NCBI GenBank assembly: GCA_963725505.1
Contig: CAVRYN010000007.1
Span: 248,001-312,000, forward strand
Length of the DNA: 64,000 nucleotides
Reading direction: 5' to 3'
Origin: Udaeobacter sp963725505
GTDB lineage: Bacteria > Verrucomicrobiota > Verrucomicrobiia > Chthoniobacterales > UBA10450
Shown piece after piece: positions 59,372 to 64,000 of this stretch. Position 1 is the stretch's first letter, and each line of letters begins with the position of its first letter. A program made the position numbers and the translations under genes. The notes under the pieces were generated by a model that searched no databases, was not told the origin of the DNA, and saw only the letters and a program-made list of their open reading frames with translations.

Positions 59372-61933
59372 ATGCCGACTTTTCAAACTTATAATGTCAC
59401 GCCCATCCTGCCGGCGACGCTGGAACCGCTGCGGGAAATGAGTTTCAACCTTTGGTGGACGTGGGAGCCCTCCGCGCGCCGCCTCTTCCGGCATCTCAAT
59501 CCCGAGCTTTGGGACCGCACAAATCATAATCCGATCCGCATGCTGCAACTTTCGCGGCAATCCCGACTGGAAGAACTTTCGCAGGACAAGAATTTTGTGC
59601 GCGAGCTAAAGCAGGTCTTTGAAGAATTCGAGAAGTATCTGGGACGCCAAGACACCTACGGAAAAACTGGCGCCGGAAGCGCGATCAAAAATCCCATTGC
59701 CTATTTTTCCGCCGAGTTTGGTTTTCACGAATCGATTCCGAATTACTCCGGCGGCTTGGGTATCCTTGCCAGCGACCACTGCAAATCAGCCAGCGATCTT
59801 GATCTGAATTTCGTTGCGATCGGTCTCCTCTATCGGCACGGATATTTTCGCCAGCAGATCGATAAGGAAGGCATTCAGGGAGCGATTAACCTCAACCAAA
59901 ATTTTTATCATCTGCCGATCCGCGAGGTCCGCCGGGACGACACGAGGCTTCTAATCTCAGTGCCGATTCTGGATCGCGAAGTATTCGCCAGGCTTTGGGA
60001 ATTGCGCGTTGGCAGGGTAAACGTCTATCTGCTCGACACCGATATTCCGGAAAACACGGCCGAGGACCGACTGATCACGGCCGAGCTTTATGGCGGCGAC
60101 CTCGAAATGCGCATGCGTCAGGAGATGATGCTCGGGATCGGTGGAGTGAAAGCACTCGCTGCGCTCGGAGTTCAGCCGGATGTCTTTCACATGAACGAGG
60201 GGCATTCGGCGTTTCTGGGGCTCGAGCGCATCCGTCTCGATGTCGTGGAAAAAAAGCTCGACTTTTATTCGGCACTGCAAGTGGTCGCGGCGGCCAACGT
60301 TTTTACCACGCATACTCCGGTTCCCGCCGGTCAGGACTCGTTCTCGCGCCAGATGATGCAGAAGTACTTTGGCAAATTCGCCAAGGAACTAAACATTCCA
60401 TTCGACGAGCTGTTCTCATTCGGCCAGACACGACTCAATCCAGACGACCCGTTCAGTATGACCATTCTCGCGCTGCGTCTCAGCCGGCACGCAAACGGCG
60501 TCAGTAAATTGCACGGCGAAGTGAGTCGATCGCTTTGGAAAGACGTGTGGTCGGGCGTTCCGGTCCACGAAGTGCCAATTACCAGCATTACCAACGGTGT
60601 TCATACGAAAACGTGGATGGCGCCCGAGTTTGCGGCGCTTTATCGAAAGCACCTCGGCGCCTGGGAGGAACACCTGACCGAACCGGAATTTTGGCGCGGC
60701 GTCATTGATATTCACGATGCGCAACTCTGGGAGACACATCAAAAACTCAAACGCCGCCTCATTGACTTTGTCCGTGACCGGGAACGACAGCGCCGTGAGC
60801 GAATGGGCGAATCCCCAGAGTTTATTCGCAAGGTTAATCGCATTCTTGACCCGGAAACGTTGACGATCGGTTTCGCGCGTCGTTTCGCCACTTACAAGCG
60901 CGGCACGCTTTTGTTTAGTGATAAAGAACGATTAAAGCGATTGGTGAACGACACCACGCGTCCTGTGCAATTTATTTTCGCAGGCAAAGCGCATCCGCGC
61001 GATGAAGCAGGCAAAGCGCTTATCCAGGAAGTTTACAAATTCAGCCGCGAACCCGGCTTGGAAAATCGCGTCGTCTTTCTGGAAGACTACGACAGCTACA
61101 TCGCGCGCCGCCTCGTCCAGGGAGTCGATCTCTGGCTTAACCATCCGCTGCGGCCATTGGAAGCCAGCGGCACCAGTGGAATGAAATCGGCGCCGAATGG
61201 CGGAATTAACCTGAGCGTGCTCGATGGCTGGTGGCGCGAAGGCTACAACGGCAGCAACGGCTGGGCCATTGGCGCTGAGATCGATAATGGCACCACTGAA
61301 TTTCAAAACGAAGTGGACGCCGGCAGTCTTTATCAATTGCTCGAAAACCAAATCGTGCCGCTTTATTACGCGAAGCCGGACGGCAAACTTCCTCTCGCCT
61401 GGCTGCAATTGATGCGCGAATCCATCCGCAGCGTCACCCCCGTCTTCAACACGCAGCGAATGGTGAAGGAATATACCGAGCAACTTTATATTCCAGCAGC
61501 CCAGGCACACGACAATTTTTCTCGGGACGCGTGTGGCGCAGCCACGCAATTAAGCCAGTGGAAAACGCAAATACGCAAGGATTGGTCGGAAATAAAAATT
61601 TCGGATGTCCAGGTAGCCAACAAAGATCGCCAAACCATTTCGGTCGGCGAATCATTGCAGATCAGAGCGCGCGTGCATCTTGGCGCAGTCGATCCGCGAA
61701 ATGTGCGGGTAGAAGCGTATCACGGCGAACTGGACAATGGCGATATCCGCAATCCCACAGCCACTGTGCTAAATCAAAGTCCCGACCAGTCGGGAACGAG
61801 CGACGGCAACTACATTTACCAAGGCAGCGTTCCCGCGACTGAAAGCGGCACTTACGGCTTTAGCGTGCGCGTCGTGCCCACGCACCCCTGCCTGATGCAA
61901 GCGCACGAGCTGCGCCTCATCACCTGGTCATAA
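59372..61933 (+). CDS. glgP: Alpha-glucan (glycogen) phosphorylase
   Basis: Phosphorolysis of alpha-1,4-glucan to glucose-1-phosphate, PLP-dependent. 853 residues from MPTFQTYNVTPILPATLEPL; an upstream GTG (59357) is possible. N-terminal DUF3417-like region (LREMSFNLWWTWEPSARRLF), core features FSAEFGFHESIPNYSGGLGIL, VFHMNEGHSAFLGLERIRL, FARRFATYKRGTLLF, FAGKAHPRDEAGK and the PLP-binding EASGTSGMKSAPNGGINLS. The C-terminal about 120 residues form a small beta domain found in this subfamily. Works with glgB, about 25 kb away. Confidence 0.95.
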   Translation: MPTFQTYNVTPILPATLEPLREMSFNLWWTWEPSARRLFRHLNPELWDRTNHNPIRMLQLSRQSRLEELSQDKNFVRELKQVFEEFEKYLGRQDTYGKTGAGSAIKNPIAYFSAEFGFHESIPNYSGGLGILASDHCKSASDLDLNFVAIGLLYRHGYFRQQIDKEGIQGAINLNQNFYHLPIREVRRDDTRLLISVPILDREVFARLWELRVGRVNVYLLDTDIPENTAEDRLITAELYGGDLEMRMRQEMMLGIGGVKALAALGVQPDVFHMNEGHSAFLGLERIRLDVVEKKLDFYSALQVVAAANVFTTHTPVPAGQDSFSRQMMQKYFGKFAKELNIPFDELFSFGQTRLNPDDPFSMTILALRLSRHANGVSKLHGEVSRSLWKDVWSGVPVHEVPITSITNGVHTKTWMAPEFAALYRKHLGAWEEHLTEPEFWRGVIDIHDAQLWETHQKLKRRLIDFVRDRERQRRERMGESPEFIRKVNRILDPETLTIGFARRFATYKRGTLLFSDKERLKRLVNDTTRPVQFIFAGKAHPRDEAGKALIQEVYKFSREPGLENRVVFLEDYDSYIARRLVQGVDLWLNHPLRPLEASGTSGMKSAPNGGINLSVLDGWWREGYNGSNGWAIGAEIDNGTTEFQNEVDAGSLYQLLENQIVPLYYAKPDGKLPLAWLQLMRESIRSVTPVFNTQRMVKEYTEQLYIPAAQAHDNFSRDACGAATQLSQWKTQIRKDWSEIKISDVQVANKDRQTISVGESLQIRARVHLGAVDPRNVRVEAYHGELDNGDIRNPTATVLNQSPDQSGTSDGNYIYQGSVPATESGTYGFSVRVVPTHPCLMQAHELRLITWS

Positions 61934-61938
61934 AGTGA

Positions 61939-61957
61939 CACAGCCATCTTGGCTGTG
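61939..61957. other. Hairpin just after glgP
   Basis: CACAGCCA-TCT-TGGCTGTG directly after the glgP stop; no U-tract follows (GGCCCGG), so a weak or Rho-assisted terminator at best. Confidence 0.45.
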
Positions 61958-62045
61958 GGCCCGGCAGGCTTTGTGCATGCCGAAGGAGATCTCTAACGAG
62001 GCCAGATATCAAGTTGGTTGCCAATCAAGATGGCGCCTGCTTTCA

Positions 62046-62122
62046 TCGGTAGGGCGCGTCACTCCGTGCGCGCCGTCTTCGTGAATCCCACGCGGCGCGC
62101 AGAGGACTGCGGCCCCTACCGA
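62046..62122. repeat. TCGGTAGGG...CCCTACCGA three-arm repeat
   Basis: TCGGTAGGG (62046-62054) pairs with CCCTACCGA (62114-62122). The inside carries GGCGCG-T-CAC-TCC-GTG-CGCGCC and GCAG-AGGA-CTGC arms. Same kind of architecture as the TGTAGCCA elements, different sequence. Confidence 0.75.
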
Positions 62123-62161
62123 GAAAATAACGAGGGCCCCGCGGTTGCCCGCGAAGCCCTC
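62122..62161 (-). terminator. Intrinsic terminator of the LuxR-type gene
   Basis: On the minus strand GAGGGC...GCCCTC (62161-62132), with an inner CGCGG-GCAA-CCGCG stem, is followed by GTTATTTTCTC. It starts 18 nt after the regulator's stop. The hairpin resembles the one at 63055-63080. Confidence 0.75.
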
Positions 62162-62178
62162 GCGCAGCTAGCAATCTT

Positions 62179-63015
62179 TTACGTTTCCGTCGTGACTGGC
62201 ACGACAGGTAGCAGCTTCGGTCGGTAACCGGCGCGTCGGAAAATATGCTCTTCTTGACCGAGGCTTTGCTCCACCCATTTGGCAGCGCGCTCGCGCACTT
62301 CGTCGCTGGAGCGCAGACGCAGCTTATGTTTGATGTTTTCCCGGTGGCTCTCAATCGTTTTCACGCTCAAATTCAACGACGCCGCGATCTGCCGGGTGCC
62401 AAGCCCCGAGCCGAGCAACTGGAAAATGTGCATCTCGCGGTTGGACAACACTTCAAGACAAGTACCTGATTTTAGCGTGTGATTATCTTTCCGGGGCCGT
62501 TGAAGCGTTTTACGGAATGCGCGCAAGGCCAACTCCCGGCTCACGTAAATGCCGCCCTTCATTATCTCGCGAACAGCGATCGCCAGCTTTTCGCTGGGCG
62601 CTTGTTTCATGACGTAACCGCTCGCGCCCGCGCGCATGGCGCGCTCGGCGAAAACACTTTCCTCGAATGCCGAGTACACCAGGACGCACAGCCTTGGGTT
62701 TTGGGTTTTCAGCTCCTTGATCAGTTTTAGGCTGTCTCCCGTGCCCAGCCGCAATGCGGTCACCACAAATTGCGGCTGGCATTCGGCGATCTTTCTCCGC
62801 GCGTCCGACACGCTGCCCGCTTCCCCGCACGCCATCATGTCCGGCTGCGAATTCAGATATGCGCTGATCCCCTGGCGGAGGAGCGGTTGCTCGTCCAGCA
62901 CGAAGATTCGTATTTTTGCCGGTTCCTCACCAACACGTTCAGAGTAGCGAAGGAGCGAAAGCGACCGACCTTCAACCTCCGACCCAGTGCCCCCGATCTC
63001 AGGGTTAGTCTCCAT
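62179..63015 (-). CDS. NarL/LuxR-type response regulator lacking the phospho-acceptor Asp
   Basis: 278 residues. Receiver domain from about residue 35 (IRIFVLDEQPLLRQGISAYL), then a C-terminal LuxR helix-turn-helix (LSNREMHIFQLLGSGLGTRQ, IAASLNLSVKTIESHRENIK). Where a functional receiver has VDL-type sequence with Asp, here FVVTALRLGTGDS has Ala/Leu, so the usual aspartate is missing; Lys at the end of strand 5 (GYVMKQAPSE) is kept. It is probably phosphorylation-independent (ligand or partner controlled). No histidine kinase is nearby. A terminator follows and a second hairpin lies upstream. Confidence 0.85.
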   Translation of the reverse strand: METNPEIGGTGSEVEGRSLSLLRYSERVGEEPAKIRIFVLDEQPLLRQGISAYLNSQPDMMACGEAGSVSDARRKIAECQPQFVVTALRLGTGDSLKLIKELKTQNPRLCVLVYSAFEESVFAERAMRAGASGYVMKQAPSEKLAIAVREIMKGGIYVSRELALRAFRKTLQRPRKDNHTLKSGTCLEVLSNREMHIFQLLGSGLGTRQIAASLNLSVKTIESHRENIKHKLRLRSSDEVRERAAKWVEQSLGQEEHIFRRAGYRPKLLPVVPVTTET

Positions 63016-63054
63016 TATTGTTTATCTGTGGTTAGGTCTTGCATCGCCCAAGCA

Positions 63055-63080
63055 GGGCTCCGCGGTTTGCCGCGGAGCCC
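63055..63080. other. Perfect 11-bp hairpin between the LuxR-type and sigma genes
   Basis: GGGCTCCGCGG (63055-63065), loop TTTG, CCGCGGAGCCC (63070-63080). It lies 40 nt ahead of the regulator start on the minus strand, so it would be in its 5' leader; neither strand has a proper U-tract (plus: TTAATGC). Similar in sequence to the terminator hairpin after the same gene. Confidence 0.6.
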
Positions 63081-63294
63081 TTAATGCTGGGTTAGGCGTT
63101 AGACTTTTATTGTTAGTCACTATTTTCTTCGGATTTTTCGGGGTGAAGTTTCGAAAAAAGATTGAAAAATTTGATGTCAATGGCTTCCAAGGATCGTTGT
63201 GGCAGGGCGATATGAAACCATCCAGACGCCCCGGGGGCAGCCGCCTTATCATCAGACTTGCGTAACAACAGCGCAAATGAGATGATCGACGACT

Positions 63295-64000
63295 GTGAGA
63301 CCGGACACCCCCCATGACGGCCGCTGCGATGCTCAGTTCAAGACGACACGCTGGAGCATCCTTTTGTCCTGTGCGGACTCTGGAAGCGATGACGCGGAGG
63401 CGCAGGCTGCACTGGCGGAGCTTTGCAAAATTTATTGGCGACCAGTCTTCGCTTTCATCTGCCGCCAGGGACACTCCGTTCCCGACGCACAGGATCTGAC
63501 TCAGGACTTTTTCGCCAGGGTGCTCAAAGGCCGCCTCCTTCAGTCTGCTAATCAAAACAGAGGGAGGTTCCGGTCACTTCTGCTCAAGGCGTTGCAGCGT
63601 TTCTTGCAGGACGAAGCCGATAAGCGTTCCGCGCGCAAACGCGGCGGCGACATGCGTTTCGTTTCCTGGGATGATTGGATGGCGGAGGCGCCATCGCACT
63701 TGTCGATTCCAGAGCGGGAATCGGATAACTGGTCGCCAGAAAGAATTTTCGACGTGCGCTGGGCGGCGACAGTGGTCGAACGCGCGCTACGGCAATTGGG
63801 CGACGAATGTGAAAAGCGCGGCCGGCGACGCATATTTGATGTCCTGAGCAGTTGTCTCGCTGCGGAGCGAGAAGATGTCTCGTACGCAACATTTGCCAGG
63901 ATACTCGGCCTTGAGGAAACGGCAGTGAAAAGTCTCGTATACCGGTTGCGTGATCGTTACCGCAGTCTGCTCCGCGAAGAAGTCGCCCAAACCGTATGGG
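63295..64000 (+). CDS. ECF-type RNA polymerase sigma factor (cut by window edge)
   Basis: At least 235 residues, continuing past the right edge. The GTG at 63295 follows an in-frame stop 5 codons upstream. Region 2 reads FKTTRWSILLSCADS, ALAELCKIYWRPVFAFICRQ, GHSVPDAQDLTQDFFARVLK and RGRFRSLLLKALQRFLQDEA; a region-4-like helix-turn-helix is SYATFARILGLEETAVKSLV. This is the Planctomycetes/Verrucomicrobia-type ECF family with a TRWSIL start and a DLTQDFF motif; an anti-sigma or kinase is often the next gene, but that is outside the window. Divergent from the LuxR-type gene. Confidence 0.85.
   Translation, partial: MRPDTPHDGRCDAQFKTTRWSILLSCADSGSDDAEAQAALAELCKIYWRPVFAFICRQGHSVPDAQDLTQDFFARVLKGRLLQSANQNRGRFRSLLLKALQRFLQDEADKRSARKRGGDMRFVSWDDWMAEAPSHLSIPERESDNWSPERIFDVRWAATVVERALRQLGDECEKRGRRRIFDVLSSCLAAEREDVSYATFARILGLEETAVKSLVYRLRDRYRSLLREEVAQTVW

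Overview
The window looks like chromosomal DNA of a soil-type Verrucomicrobiota, most likely the Chthoniobacterales/'Candidatus Udaeobacter' neighbourhood. This is an inference from the mix of gene families (planctomycete/verrucomicrobial-type ECF sigma factor, prepilin-type pseudopilin, cyclase-FlgO-TPR proteins, glycogen enzymes) and from the very many short dispersed repeats between genes; no rRNA is present to confirm it. Most content is housekeeping, in short operons on both strands.

Layout. 1-3143 (minus): yidC (cut by the left edge), yidD, rnpA, a lipoprotein, alanine dehydrogenase and YqgE/AlgH. 3144-6626 (plus): a leader with an orphan intrinsic terminator, a DUF4230 protein and an AsmA/TamB-like protein. 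6632-10134 (minus): dnaE, broken by frameshifts and carrying an in-frame repeat. 10534-15973 (plus): glnB-glnA nitrogen pair, an exported beta-carbonic anhydrase, a frameshifted MOSC protein and an MFS porter. 16030-18689 (minus): thpR, an SDR, smpB and rpoZ. 19000-19380: a tRNA-Pro whose 3' end is duplicated around a decayed GIY-YIG nuclease. 19518-25965: membrane proteins, an FMN alpha-hydroxyacid dehydrogenase, purH, an AraC regulator with a DUF5996 protein, and an exported hypothetical. 26381-31428: an RsbW-like kinase overlapping into ruvB, a methyltransferase, a substrate-binding protein and xseA. 31554-34615: glgB and a two-gene cassette lying between glgB and a second, diverged copy of the glgB 3' end. 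34716-42272: lysS, an ACT protein, a TPR/exported-protein/amidase run, nnr and an M50 protease. 42273-47353: two FlgO-TPR proteins (one fused to an adenylate cyclase) around a dead VapC. 47476-54685: uvrB (with an unusual insert), holA, DUF4870, pseudopilin, aroB and an amidase. 54873-61933: YmdB phosphodiesterase, a shredded TPR gene, infC, a DsbA-like protein, rhomboid and glycogen phosphorylase. 62179-64000: a LuxR-type regulator lacking its phospho-acceptor, and an ECF sigma factor cut by the right edge.

The most unusual feature is the repeat landscape. At least four classes of short inverted-repeat elements occur: a 51-nt perfect three-arm cloverleaf, TGTAG...CTACA cruciforms, GTCAT-ended elements and TTGRRCG heptamer arrays. 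They sit not only between genes but inside dnaE and probably uvrB in frame, and they provide the C-termini or stop codons of yidD, araC, holA, the MFS gene, ruvB, aroB and the rhomboid gene. Two small accessory cassettes (GIY-YIG at tRNA-Pro; a two-gene unit at glgB) are each flanked by a duplicated 3' end of the host gene.

Reading-frame breaks in dnaE, the MOSC gene, glgB, infC, a small cassette gene and a TPR gene are mostly single-base insertions. Residual assembly errors are a serious alternative to real decay.
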